This document shows positions 23,841-35,529 of a DNA stretch of 64,000 nucleotides, piece by piece; within the stretch, counting starts at the first letter, position 1; each line of letters begins with the position of its first letter. Source of the DNA: Neurospora crassa OR74A. Its lineage: Eukaryota > Ascomycota > Sordariomycetes > Sordariales > Sordariaceae. Location: the NCBI RefSeq assembly GCF_000182925.2, contig NC_026502.1, forward strand, positions 2,914,001 through 2,978,000, given 5' to 3'. The notes under the pieces are model-generated. The model did no database searches. It saw only the letters and a list, made by a program, of their open reading frames with translations, and was not told the DNA's origin. Made by a program: the position numbers and the translations under genes.

Positions 23841-26354
23841 TCATTGCTTCCTCGGAACCACCTTCAGCAACGACGCCACTCTTGACCGTTTACTCAGGCC
23901 CACTCTGTACTTGACTTTACCCTGCGTTGACAAAAAGCTCGTCGGCTTGATAATTTCTTTCTCTTTTTTGACGTCCTTGTCCTTGACCTCATCAACTTCT
24001 TTCGCAGGAGTTTCGGGAGATCGAGGAGGCTTTGCGTCAGGAATGGGAGTAGTTTCCCCCCGGTCATCCTTGTTACTCCCCTTTTCAGTCACTGCTCCTG
24101 CTTCTTCTTGCTCTTCAGGGTCCTTTTTCAGGTCTTGGTCTTGATCTTGGTATTGATCGTCTGAATCCGACTCCGCCTGGCGTTTTGATTTTGATCGGCT
24201 ATTCTTCCTTGCAGAAGAGGCTGAGACCTCTTGCAACACCTTATTTTTTGGTGGCCTCCCTCTTTTCCCTTTTGTTGGTGCCACAGCCGCCGTAGCCGTT
24301 GCTACTGGCCGTCCACGCTTACGGGGAAGTTCTTCCTCTTCGTCCCCATTCTCATCCTCGTCGCTTGGGGGTATTTCTGGCTCTGCTTCAACGGGATCAT
24401 TTTCGGCTTCTTTGTCAGCTTCTAACAACTCTTCTGGTGGATCAGAAAGATCTCCATCACTTTCGCTGTCGTTTATGACGATGGGCGCGGACGCTTTTCG
24501 TTTCCTTGTGTTGGTGTTGCTGACAGCCCCCCTTTTCCTGCCTGTTGTTGGTGCAGGTGAGGCTAGCTCATCTCCCTCATCGTGTTCGGGTGCTGGGGTT
24601 GGTTGCTTGGTAGATTTTTGGGTGGCGGCAACGTCAGACTTTCGTGGACGACCACGCCTTCGTTTTGGTGGTGGCTGTCCAAGCTCCGTGGGCTCAGGAG
24701 CAGCTACTGGGACCTCTTCTTGCTGTTGATATTCGCTAGCCTCAAAGCTATTATCCAGAACAGCATCCTCTTCAGTAACCATTTGGATGGGTTCTTTCTT
24801 CTTTCGCCCTCTCTTCTTTCTGACGGTACTGCTGGGTACAGTAGCATCAGTATGTTGCTCGGTAATTTGCTCATTCTGCAACTGATCATTGCCGAGAACT
24901 TCGGACGCTTGAGGAGTATCCGTTGCGCCAGGAGCGAAATCAGCGTTCTCCTCTGCACTCATCTCCCGAACCTCTGCCAGTTGACTACGCACCAAGGGGC
25001 TATTCTCAGTCGCATCTTGCTCAGAGAACTGACTAGCCTTCCTCTTCCTTCCACTTCTTCGAGTTCCAGGCGATGCTCCGCCAATGATATCCGGAGAAGA
25101 CGCCGAAAAAGTTGTTCTAACTCTCGCCGGAGTCCCCATTTCTAAACTGCCCGATCCCAAGCCCGACGTCAGAGTCATAGCCGCTGCCGCTGCGGCATCC
25201 AGCGCACCATCACCGTTGCCGCGGCGTATGAAGTCACTGAGGTTGGAGGGCACAACAGTAGTCATGCCACTTGACTTGTATGCAGTCCCGGCCCCGGCAT
25301 ATAGTAGTCCGTCTCCGAACATTTGGTGTGGATACGGATCCGATGGCGGGACAGCAGGTAGCGAGGACTCTGGAGGTATGTTTTCTTGTGGGGCCAAATC
25401 ATCTTGTGTGGCCAGGTTATCTTGTGTGCCCTGCGTAGACAAGCTGACTATTCTGTATTCTTCTTTCTGGCTGGCTGTAAGGGTGCTGGGAGCGATGTAT
25501 AGGCGCTGCGGCGCAGTGGCAGACAAGCTGCTTGTCGGGACATTCTCTTCACTTGATATTGGTTTCTGGTAGCTACGGATCTGGACGACGGAAGAAGGCG
25601 CATTTTCGGACGGGGGGAGTGGGATGAAGCTGATGTCGTCGTGATCAGGGGTCGCATTTGGATGTGGCACGGGGAGACTGCTGGCTGAGGTGGGCGAAGC
25701 GCGCTTCGCCGTTGCCTTTGTCTTTTTCTTGGGGATTGAAGGGATTGTATAGTCATCGTCTCCGTCATCAGGGAACTCGTAGGGGTCGATTCGTACGATT
25801 GATTGCTGTAATATCTCTTCCTTTTGTTCGGGGCTTGGCTGTGTTCTCTCGGCTTGCTTTCGCTTGCCGTATGTGCGTACCGCCTGTTGTGTCGAGCCGG
25901 ATTCTTGTAGTGTACCACTCGGGGCTACACCTTCGTTGGTCTTTTCTTTCCCGTCACCGCTTTTTCTAGGAGTGGTAACCTGGGTAAACTCGGTTAGGTC
26001 GACAATGTTATCGCCAATCTTTCTTTTCAACGGTCGACGGCTAGCGGGTACGGGATCGGTTATCGAGGAGGATTGGTCGCTCTTTGAGGCGGGCTGGTGG
26101 TGCCCTTGTGTCGTGACGTTGGTGCTGATATATGTTCCTGCGCTTGCAACGGCTTTTTGTTCGTCGTAGACGCGCTGGAAGAAGGACAGGTCCGTCGAGA
26201 CGTTGCTGCCATCATGGAGACTTTGGTGTCCTTCCTGGGCTCCGTTGTGCTGCACAGTCGCGTCTTGGATCACGTCGTCGTCGTCGTCGTTGTCGATGTG
26301 GTCGAAGTCGCTTCCCTCATCATCTGACGCGGCTATCTCCCTCGTGGGAGCCAT
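23841..26354 (-). CDS. AT-hook nuclear protein, intronless, 837 aa
   Basis: One uninterrupted frame from ATG at 26,354 (MAPTREIAASDDEGS). The protein is mostly low-complexity, acidic and Ser/Pro-rich, with AT-hook cores RRRGRPRKS near residue 568, RKRGRP near 679 and KGKRGRPPKN near 697, and a half-hook KKRGRKKK near 513. AT-hooks bind the minor groove of AT-rich DNA, so a chromatin role is likely. Acidic blocks (DEDENGDEEEE) lie between hooks. The last 30 residues are unlike the rest: a conserved-looking basic segment with YRVGLSKRSRVASLLKVV. I recognise no named orthologue. A C-terminal segment of this shape resembles the RAD51-interacting motif of RAD51AP1, which is only a suggestion. Codon use is ordinary. 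Confidence 0.85.
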   Translation of the reverse strand: MAPTREIAASDDEGSDFDHIDNDDDDDVIQDATVQHNGAQEGHQSLHDGSNVSTDLSFFQRVYDEQKAVASAGTYISTNVTTQGHHQPASKSDQSSSITDPVPASRRPLKRKIGDNIVDLTEFTQVTTPRKSGDGKEKTNEGVAPSGTLQESGSTQQAVRTYGKRKQAERTQPSPEQKEEILQQSIVRIDPYEFPDDGDDDYTIPSIPKKKTKATAKRASPTSASSLPVPHPNATPDHDDISFIPLPPSENAPSSVVQIRSYQKPISSEENVPTSSLSATAPQRLYIAPSTLTASQKEEYRIVSLSTQGTQDNLATQDDLAPQENIPPESSLPAVPPSDPYPHQMFGDGLLYAGAGTAYKSSGMTTVVPSNLSDFIRRGNGDGALDAAAAAAMTLTSGLGSGSLEMGTPARVRTTFSASSPDIIGGASPGTRRSGRKRKASQFSEQDATENSPLVRSQLAEVREMSAEENADFAPGATDTPQASEVLGNDQLQNEQITEQHTDATVPSSTVRKKRGRKKKEPIQMVTEEDAVLDNSFEASEYQQQEEVPVAAPEPTELGQPPPKRRRGRPRKSDVAATQKSTKQPTPAPEHDEGDELASPAPTTGRKRGAVSNTNTRKRKASAPIVINDSESDGDLSDPPEELLEADKEAENDPVEAEPEIPPSDEDENGDEEEELPRKRGRPVATATAAVAPTKGKRGRPPKNKVLQEVSASSARKNSRSKSKRQAESDSDDQYQDQDQDLKKDPEEQEEAGAVTEKGSNKDDRGETTPIPDAKPPRSPETPAKEVDEVKDKDVKKEKEIIKPTSFLSTQGKVKYRVGLSKRSRVASLLKVVPRKQ

Positions 26355-26569
26355 TTCCGGTCATGTAATTCTGAAGATATGATTGAAAAACTGTATAATG
26401 CAGCTGATGATGTTGCTGTGCTGAAGCGGGGCGGCGACTTTCAGGCGAGACGCGTCTTGGGGCGAAGCCATTAAACATTGAAACGCGCGGTCACGATGCC
26501 AAGACCGGTAGATGTTCCGCCTCACCTGAGTGGTCACAAAGAATACAGTTGAGCTTGAAGGCCTCCAGT

Positions 26570-26580
26570 AACCCTAACCC
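26570..26580 (+). promoter_or_regulatory. Telobox-like motif (AACCCTAACCC)
   Basis: An AACCCTAA core extended by CCC, 216 bp upstream of the AT-hook gene start. Teloboxes in fungal promoters are bound by Myb/TRF-type factors and are common before housekeeping genes; function here is inferred. Confidence 0.4.
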
Positions 26581-27313
26581 CTACCATACATTACTGTGTA
26601 CTTGTAGTGTAAGTCCAGTGATACAGGACAACTTGGAGTCAACGACAGGAGAGGCTGATGCCATGTAACCCATCAATCCGCTTGGACAGGGCAATTAGAC
26701 GTGACTTGCGGTTGAATATTGTGGAAGAATATCGTTACCCATGCCATCCACCGGCTGCTTGCACTTAGGTAATCCCCCCATTCGTTGTCTCTGCTTGACA
26801 GCTGCAGTGATGGCGTGCAGCTTTAATATGTGCATGTCCGCCATATCATATGCGGCATTGCCGAAGCAGCATCAGAGCTTGATATGGTGCGAATGTCAGG
26901 AGTTGAGGACCATCTACTTCGACACCAAAGACTTGGCGGGAATGGTTCACGATATATACGAACTAAGCGATGGAGATGGAACGATGTCGGGTAGTACATA
27001 TAATCTTTACCCAAATTGTTTGGAACTGGGGAGCGTTATCAGACAACGGCATGATAGTGTCGTCTGCCTACACTACCACACTACTTATAGTCTACTGCGT
27101 ATTCGTCGCTGCCGTTGTGGGAAGAGGCTCCAGATGAAATTGTCAAGCCGTGGAGAAGGTGAGCAACGTGGTCAGATTTGCCACAATGAGTAGATGATCG
27201 TTCTATGCCAACGGCAGGTGAGCTCTTGAAAGCATCGCATGTCTTTGACGAGAGATTTGGAAGCACCAATTTCTTGCTCGTGATGAAATTCATCGGTGAG
27301 CTCGAGATCGGCT

Positions 27314-27343
27314 GGTGAGGGGTGAGGGGTGAGGGGTGAGGGG
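27314..27343 (+). repeat. Tandem (GGTGAGG)4 repeat, G-quadruplex pattern
   Basis: Four head-to-tail 7-bp units give four GGGG runs separated by TGA, a canonical G4 pattern on the + strand. It lies in a gene-free region. Confidence 0.85.
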
Positions 27344-29248
27344 CAAGATAGATACACTAGACAGGATGAGGAAAGAGACGGGGGAAGAAACTACCTATGC
27401 TGTGCAACACATCAGCTTCTAGAAGGCAGCAAGCAAACAGCCGTCACCACTTGGGTGTCGTGTAATGAAGGGATAGGGTGTCCGGAAGTGCGCATAGTGC
27501 TCGCCAGAGGTGTTTTGGTGCCTGATGGTGGATGTGATACCTTGCCCAATGTAGTCAGACTGGCCTCAGCCCGGTTTCCAGGGGTAGTCGTAGGTAGTGT
27601 TCTGGTCCGATTGCAACGACGGATGAAGGAACAAGTTTCCAAATCGAGGTGGTTGTTTGAACAGTGGACACAGAAAGGGGAATTCCTTAACAATTAAGCT
27701 CTCGGTACCTGTTCCTGGCTTAACCTGATTGAGCTCAGATGAAGAGTATGGTAAGGGACACTCCCTTGAACCAATGAGAATCCGCAGCTGGGCGGAGACC
27801 CGGATCGAGAGCTCCGCTAATCATCAGCGGGGAAGGGAAGGGCCAAGTCTTTCAGTCGGGTTGTGCGCCTGTCAATCGCGGTGTCAATTCCGTCCTCCAA
27901 TCCTCTTCACATTGAAACATCTCCCACATGCCGCCGCCAACCAACACGAGACAAACCGAATTCCCCCATTGGATCCGACATCTCAGCCTCAACAACGAAT
28001 GAGTGAGTGTATGAGAGATCATTCCCTTGGCCATCATCCCGTCCCGTCACGGCCCGCATGGACGACACTCGTCTGGTCGTGCAACATCGCGTACTGCGTG
28101 ATTGTCTCCCCGGCCCGTCCCCCTCACATGCTCATCACGTCTATCATGTCTCAGGATTGCAGTCTTTCGGCATTGGGATGGAGAGGAAACGCCCTGAGGG
28201 CTGTGGGTGGCTTCCATCGCCGCCACTCAGCATTGTCTACCGACGTATCATGCCACTTCGAAAACAATCCGTCGAGGTACCATGGTGGGATTTCAATGTC
28301 ACGGTTCCATTGTTATATACCAACACCTCTCTCTGTGCACTACATACTCTTTTTTTTTTCTTCCTGCCTGACTTTGTTTTCCCCCATGGCCTCATCCTAT
28401 TCATTCGCCATCACGGGCTGTCCAGACACCGCTCGTATCCTTGTCGAGCGTCATTGGCTATCGCTAATACATAACATCTTCTTTTGTCGTCGGCCAAATC
28501 TTTGTTTCATCAGCATTCGGCATTGGCCAAGACTGGGACAAATGGTCACGATCAAACAGGCTAGCCTGGGGGTATCAGCTATAGGGTAGCCCCTACTCCC
28601 CCATGTACTTGATGGACCTCTGTCTGGACCCAGAATGCCCGTCATGAGGTTCTGGAAACTGCATGCGTCTTCCTCTTGGCTAGCTTCACTCTGCCTGTCC
28701 CATGTTTCCACTTTATATCCTGTCCACAGTATTATGTATAGACTGACACTAGATCAGTTAGGCTCCGTACCCATGACCCACGGTCGTGAGACGGCAGCCA
28801 AAGAGGCCAAGTAACAAGGGTACTAACACAAGCGTGGAACTTGACCATGGCTCCATATCCATACATACATCACCTTAATAATACCAAGACATATCAAGGC
28901 AACAGGCATCTCTTCTGACAGCAAACAGCCCAGTGTCTTGTCTTTGAGGCTTGCGCTCGTTACCCTTGTCATGCCATGTGAGGGTCGCATACCCATCGGC
29001 ACGTCTCCGAGCACCCTTGTTCACCTCGCCATGTGGAATGGTCCTGATATCCCATATCCAGACGTAGCAGCCGTCGTTCTGGGGCTGCCCGTCATGTATA
29101 TATATACGTGATCTGATTTTCTTGTTCTCATTGCTTTTTTCTTTTCTAGAGTATCATCACACGCGCCCCAAAACAGTTCAACATCTTACTTGTCATATCT
29201 CAACTCCACCAGCATTCTTCTGCAGACTTGTACCTTTCCAAAACCAAA

Positions 29249-29269
29249 AAAAAAAAAAAAAAAAATCAC
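29249..29269 (+). repeat. Poly-A tract in the leader of the small gene
   Basis: About 21 A just upstream of the start codon at 29,288. A-rich leaders near the start codon are common in highly expressed fungal genes. Confidence 0.85.
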
Positions 29270-29287
29270 ATTCCAACACTAGCCATA

Positions 29288-29784
29288 ATGAGCAACGGCG
29301 GCGGTCAAGGTGGCGGTTACTACAAGTACCGGTGCAAGCACTTTTACACTTACAACTGCATGAATTGGGTCTGGGTCAACTACGCTGCTTGTGCTACTTG
29401 CTTGGTAAGATCACGCATTTTTTTTTTCCCCCCCTTATAAGGCCGGTGCCACATATGCTAACCTCTTGACAGGCAATGGGACGGGGAGAAGAATCGGAAG
29501 TCGTGCCATCGGCAACACGCTTCGAGATTCGCGTACCCCGGGCACTAGATGGCATGTTGTCCTACGAATCAACCTGGGTTGCCCCTCCCGTCTTTACAGG
29601 ATTGACCTCAACATTCAATACCGGCAATCCATCTTTGGGCGCTCGCAACAGCTCGACCACCAACCTTAGTGATTTCACTCCGGCATTTAGAGGGTCTCCT
29701 CCCGAGGTCTTCCCCACAACAATGACAACAAGCGACACACCTCGGCCTGTCATGAGCACGACAGGCCTTCACCGAATGGGTTAG
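29288..29784 (+). CDS. Small Cys/His protein of unknown function, two exons, 142 aa
   Basis: Exons 29,288-29,404 and 29,473-29,784 with a 68-nt intron (GTAAGA donor, ACAG acceptor) at phase 0, so the frame runs on from CATCL to AMGRGEES. The N-terminus is Gly-rich (MSNGGGQGGGYYKY), followed by RCKHFYTYNCMNWVWVN and YAACATCLAMG, that is Cys-x-His, Cys and Cys-x2-Cys, which could hold one zinc ion. The rest is Ser/Thr/Pro-rich and probably disordered. There is no signal peptide or membrane segment. The clean splice and aromatic Cys/His block make it a believable gene. It resembles a broad class of small fungal-specific proteins, but I cannot name a family. It stands alone, with kilobases of gene-free DNA on both sides. 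Confidence 0.75.
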
Positions 29785-32700
29785 ACAGAAAGAGGAGGCA
29801 ACACCAGATACGCAGAAACATAATGATGGACAGAAATATCCTATAGGTTATCACGTTTTACATACCGGTTGCCTTTTTGTGCCAGAGATTCGACACGGGA
29901 AAATATTGGCTCGAATAAATTGATTGAGACGGGGGAAAGGAAGGACTCGGATACCGGCGTGTTTTTAGGCTCCATGAGATTGCTGTTTTGATACCCCCCA
30001 TACGTACAGATTTTCAAAGGGCATTCATTGGGTTACTTCTTGCGATTTCATTTCTCTTTTGAGCAGTAACAGCACACAGACTGAACGTGTATCAATTACT
30101 GTCTTGTGCATAAAATCTTCACTCACCGAGCCATGCCACGAATGCATGCAACATCGACCAAGTCATGCCTTCAACTTATAACTGACCATTTATAACTACT
30201 TAATACCTAGCTTTTATGGTCAAACCTGAACAGCCAGACACCTTAAGAGTGACAACGCATAAGAAGACTCGACAAGGAACGGCTTCATCGGGAAACAGGA
30301 CCGGCGTCTAGAATCCCACCCACCCACATGTACATCCACATGTTTGTGACATTCGGCACAAAATTGTTGCGTGTACACTACGTACCGGTGGACTCTCCCC
30401 CCTGCTTGTTATTATCCGATGGCGATTACCGAAACAAGTACACTCCAGTCTACTACATACGACGATGGGGGAGTTTCCTTTGCTGATGTAACGCCGTTGT
30501 TGTCCGCATTGACAGACAGATGCACGATACTGTACGATGTGCATTCCCTCCTTCCTGTACAGTACGTACATAAGCGAGTTCACATACTTGTTCTCAGTTT
30601 GTTTCTTGCATTTGATCTCGTTCACATGTCTTTCTTTGATCAGACCCATGCTTATAACAATTTGGAAGGCGTAACGAACTTCTAATCCACCTATATATAC
30701 ATGTATAAAATCGAAATCGAAACGGATAGGTGAGAGATATGAGACAAGAAACTGCGCGGCATACGATAGCAGCCAAACAGGCAAAAAGCGATTAGTAAAA
30801 CCGCTTCAAGTCAAGTATACTGATACGAGGGAACGAGCCCTCAATGTATGCACACAGTCAAGAACAATCGACACGTTGACGAAGGGAAGAGAAAGAAGAG
30901 AGCCCATGACAAAGAACGAAAGAATGCAAAAAGAAGACGGAAAGGAAATTGTCAGGACGTTGGATGATCCAACGGTCAAGATCAATAAAACTACATAGTA
31001 AGCATCAAGCTGCAAACACAGTGCGTACCGAATACCCAATGTTCTTGGTAAAGGACGGAACCGGGCACGTCAAGCTACCTACACAGACAGTAAAGTTCTT
31101 CCAACTAAGTGCTCATTGTTTTGCTTTGACTATTTGCCAAATTTTCTTTTCTAGAAAGAATGGACCCAGAAGCCGAGTGGAATGGGGAAAAAAAAAAAAT
31201 TCTATCTAAATGAAACCAACAAGCCGCTCCACGTTCGACACACCGTCCCGTCTCGTCTTGTGCCGTTGTACCGGCCGATTGTGCCGATGATGTTGCTTTA
31301 GTTCACAGTACTAAATACCCTTTGCTTTTATTTTCCCTTTTTTCTAAATTTTTTTATATTAACAAATTTGTAAGTAAAAAGCATTTTCAACAAACCGCAC
31401 TATCCTAGTTGTCCTACACCAGCATGATACCTACCATGCCTCATGTCGATGTCTGAAGTCTAACTAACAACATCCACAATCACCTACCATCGCCTACAAA
31501 CCCTCAAAGACGCATCATAAAGAACGAACGTTGATCCTCAACAAACAAACAAACGTGGATCGTATCGTGAAGGACTTGAATGGAACGCAGAGCCGCTTCA
31601 TCTTTTATTCCCCGCTTTGGCCACAACTCGCAAGCTCTTGAGACCCGAAACAGAATTACGGCCATTTATTTTATCTTTTGCATGAACCCGTCAATGTACC
31701 TGACTGACCCTTTTTCTTTTTGAAACGAACCTAGAGAAGATCAGACCGTTTGGGCATCCGGCCTTTGTCTGTATGCGAACTACATACCTAGGTCGGGAGG
31801 TCGGGTGGTGATGGATCGGATGCTCCGCCGAGACATGGAAAATCTTTAGAACCATGTAACACTGTTTGAGCACTAAAGCCTAGCGTTGTTTGCCTAAAAT
31901 AGTAGCAGTGCGAAGTACACACATGCACTAAAACACATGTTGACGGAGGAAGCTAAACAAAATGGGAAAGGGGAACGATTTCGGCATTTTCCGGACAATG
32001 TTTAGCATGTTCTTGGAGGTTGACACTAGTGGCTTGGAAGCTCGGAAGAAAGCGAGAAAAGACTGTCATTGGTTTCCGCCCGTAATGGAATCAGCTGAGA
32101 ATTAGTCTCAGGACGTTCAGCGAAACCAGGCAGTCGCTGTTTCGCAGCTTCGCTGGCTCGACGTTAGCGGAGTTTGATGGGTTAGTGCAGGCTGAACACG
32201 AGGCACGAAAGCTTCCATGTTCAGTTCTGGCTTCATCTATCAAAGCTGCATATCAAGCCGCAGAACAAGACGGAATGGGAACACGGTAACCTCGACGAGT
32301 CCAGTCACACCCCGGTAACCCCACCAAACAACCTTACAAGGATGTAACAGCATGGTTCCTTTTCCCTCCCTTCCCAATGGGGCCGTTGGGTTGAAACATC
32401 GAACCATTATCATCTCCCTCGACCGTCTTCGACATGGAACAACCACGGAGACGTCAGGGACAAAAGGCAAGACGGTATCTGGACATGATGTGATAATGCA
32501 CGAGGCAACCGACCAAGGATGCTACTGTGGTGCATAGGCAGGCAAGCAAGCAAGGCTATCACGCTATGCCACACCGGTAGTGGGATAGGTACCTCACCTT
32601 ACCGATCGACACTTACGGCCTGTTATGTCCAACATCCCGGACAATATCGAAACGCCTGGCATTCCTTGGATACACCGGCGGGACAGCCCACCCATCGCAC

Positions 32701-35529
32701 CTCAATACATATCACCCGGTGTCGCACAGACGTTTGCTGAAAATCACGGTGCGGATGGAAAGAAAGAACTTGGCACTTTGCCGATGCGGTGTTCGACACC
32801 GGTCACACTTCTACGGTTTTGAGTTTAGGATACCTATACTTGAACGTCAGCATCGGACCATGTGAATGGCACCGAAAACCGGAGCATGGAAGTGGAGGGA
32901 GACTTATCCTCAAAAAATGTGAGGGGTTGTTCCTCCCGCCATCTTCCAGGAACGAGGAACAACCGGAGACCACTTTCCAGGAAGGCAGTCCCCTGTCCTA
33001 AAGGACCAAAACCTCAAACAGCAAAGCCAGCCTCCGCAAGGACACAGACTAGGCCAGGAGTGAAGACCAAGGAAGAGGGGGTCCAAAGGCCAGACAAGTA
33101 CGAAACTTTGACTCCAACTCAAGATGGGTCCCGACCTTTGGTTCTCTTCCCTAGAAATCCACAACTACCATCCCCCGAAATCCAAGGGCAGCAAAAGCAT
33201 TGGTTTTCAACGAGTTTGGTCCAAAAACACCCTTCTTCCCCCGGAACGGACACGGACACCCCCAGAGGATACTTGAGACACCCAACCACCACTCTCACAG
33301 TCCAAACCAGCAAGTCATGGCGGACTTGTTCAGCCCTCCATAAGAAACCGCACCGTCATTAACATGGTAGTCGTCAAGTGTCGGCAGCCAAATCGATAGC
33401 CAAATCGTCGAGATAACCGTCCCATGAGTCTTTCCGTGTGTAGAACACTGCCAACTGAGACTAGCTTTTGTTTCCTCTCCACACTCCCGCACCATGCGAG
33501 AAAGTGTAAAGGAGGGCATTACCGCACGGACAAAATGCGTCCTCAAAAACCGTGCTATCATCTCTCTCCCGGAAGTGAACTTTTCAGCGCACCCCAGTTG
33601 AAAGGAAGGTGTTTGCCAAAGAGCTTCTCTCCTTGCGGACCGAAGATTTGAACAAACATGGTTCTGGCGTCCAAATCGCGACGTAGGACGAAGCCATACG
33701 TGCAGATCGGTTAATGCGCCTGGCCGGGGATCTCAATGACACACAAGCCAATGACACGTTGACGGTATGTTGCCGAACGCGGTTCCACAGAGTCGGTGGA
33801 GGTTATCCGGGAGGAAGACGTACAAGTGGGTATCCGCTCCTGCGCATGCGATAGAAGAGAGAGATCGGAGGGTGCAGAGAGCGCGACAGACAGGCAGGGA
33901 AAAAATCCTTCCCAGCATTTCCGTTTGTAGCCATGCAGCCCCCGCTCACCACACGAGTGCAGTGATTCAGGCGAGGCAAGCTGAAGACCCGAAAGATGAA
34001 ATGAGGGATGTGATCGTGTGTAGCCATGTCTTCGCTCTCCCCTCGTCACTCCACAGAGCATGCGTTGCGAACGCAAAGCCCCACGAGTCAGTGCCAGAAA
34101 GAACTTCTGGATGACAGGCATGGCAGGGCACCCAAATGTGTCTTACCCCAACGCGGTATACCTAGCCACGGGACATGTGCAGAACAACCCGCTATGGTGA
34201 CCAGAGTGCTGCGTCCAGTGGTCCAGTCCTGACGAGCGACCTCGGGCCAGAGGTTCTTACCGGCTTTTGACTCATGGGACCGGACACCTCGCCCATCTGC
34301 GCACCGAAGTGGCACAAGATGACTGGAAACTTCTTCCCTTGCCGGTCAGCCCTTGCCACCCAGTAGAATACCAAGAGCCCAGAGGACGCAACTTTTCAGC
34401 GGCGCCATAGACCCCGAAGGCAAACACACGATGACGCAGACGTAGAAGGCGAAGGGTAGATTTGACTGCCGAAGCGCGCAAGACTTGGGATGTGACCAGT
34501 GTATACTTAGGGTTAAGTTCCGAGACCAGTTCACTCTAGGCGCCGGAAAAGGTGGGGTTAAAAACCCCGAAATCCGCAGTAATCCCATGCGCGGCAAAGC
34601 TTGAGAAGGCTCCTGATACAGGACTCGAAGCTGCGACGTACTGCGGAAGAACCGAACACCTGAGCGGCCACCAAGGACATTCCTTTACGGGAAAACTGGA
34701 ATCGGAGAACTGTGGGGGAGGCGCCGTGCTCTGAGCGAGAGGGCTGAAAGACTCGATGGGAATGGCTGTCGTCGCCGTTCGGGCCAGCGCGTCTTGACTG
34801 TGAAACTCGACAGGCTTGACTTCTGACTGTATTTCGGGTGAGTTTCCAAGGATCAAAACAGAGACCGACTTGTGGTTGGGCCCATTCGGGCATTGCGAGG
34901 ATCAATATGGTCGGGCGTTGGAGGTCGAAGGTGTTGTTGACTTCAGTTTGTTGGTTGAAAGAAGAGAAGAAGAGGGGAACGTAGGTTGGGAAGACGCGTT
35001 GTGGTAGGTACCTCTAGTGTGAGACACCACGCACTGGCAACGCGCTGTAGGTGCACCCGCCCCTATGTGCACCGTGCGTCTCTGAGGTAAGGATGGCCCA
35101 CTGTGAGCACCTGCACTCTGGCGGGTCCAGGTCCCTAACGCAGGCGCGAAGTCACGGGTGCACTTCACTGTACGTTTAACAATGAATTGGCCAATCTTCT
35201 TTCACCTTCCACGCCTCGCCACGGCAACGAACTGAAGCCTTGAACTCGCTCAGGTCCCCAGGCAGATCACTCACATCGATCAGCTTCAATCTGACATGGC
35301 CCGTTCCATGCTACGCTACAATTATATCCCTAGATAGGTAGTCTGTTGACTTCTCAATATCACGAATTCAAAGAGGCGCACTCCCGATTCAAGTGCTGAT
35401 TAATCAATCAACGTCCTCGACTCCCGTTGTTGGCATCCTCACCTCTCACTGCCAGAAGAAGGACGGTCTTGACCTTTTTTCTTTCTTTTTTTTTTTTTTT
35501 CCCCGTGATAACCACCGAGACTCGTCACG
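29785..35529. other. 5.7-kb gene-poor stretch
   Basis: No supported gene on either strand. Around 32.6-33.4 kb there are overlapping open frames with somewhat protein-like composition (a PDNIETPGIPW stretch and a 166-codon Pro/Thr/Lys-rich frame), but no domain, splice structure or consistent frame. The segment from about 33.4 to 35.2 kb has many antiparallel short frames typical of non-coding DNA of about 52% GC. The last 100 bp before 35,530 hold a T-rich tract, common before fungal start codons. No mobile element was recognised. Confidence 0.45.

Larger units (their letters stand above)
26355..29287. other. 2.9-kb gene-free stretch
   Basis: Promoter side of both the minus-strand AT-hook gene and the plus-strand gene at 29,288. 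Holds a telomere-like box at 26,570 and a G4-type repeat at 27,314. Open frames of up to 286 codons near 27.7-28.6 kb lack a proper ATG start and show no domain; they are taken as chance. Confidence 0.5.

Noticed and set aside
27729-28589. 286-codon plus-strand frame
   Set aside because: No ATG at the start (TTG), composition of random translation, overlapped by frames on both strands.
30308-30784. 158-codon minus-strand frame with several cysteines
   Set aside because: Cysteines are not in a repeating or zinc-like pattern and the translation looks random.
32625-33362. Overlapping frames including FDTGHTSTVLS, faintly like an aspartic protease motif, and a 166-codon frame
   Set aside because: The motif and the longer frame are in different frames without splice signals, and no second protease motif is seen.
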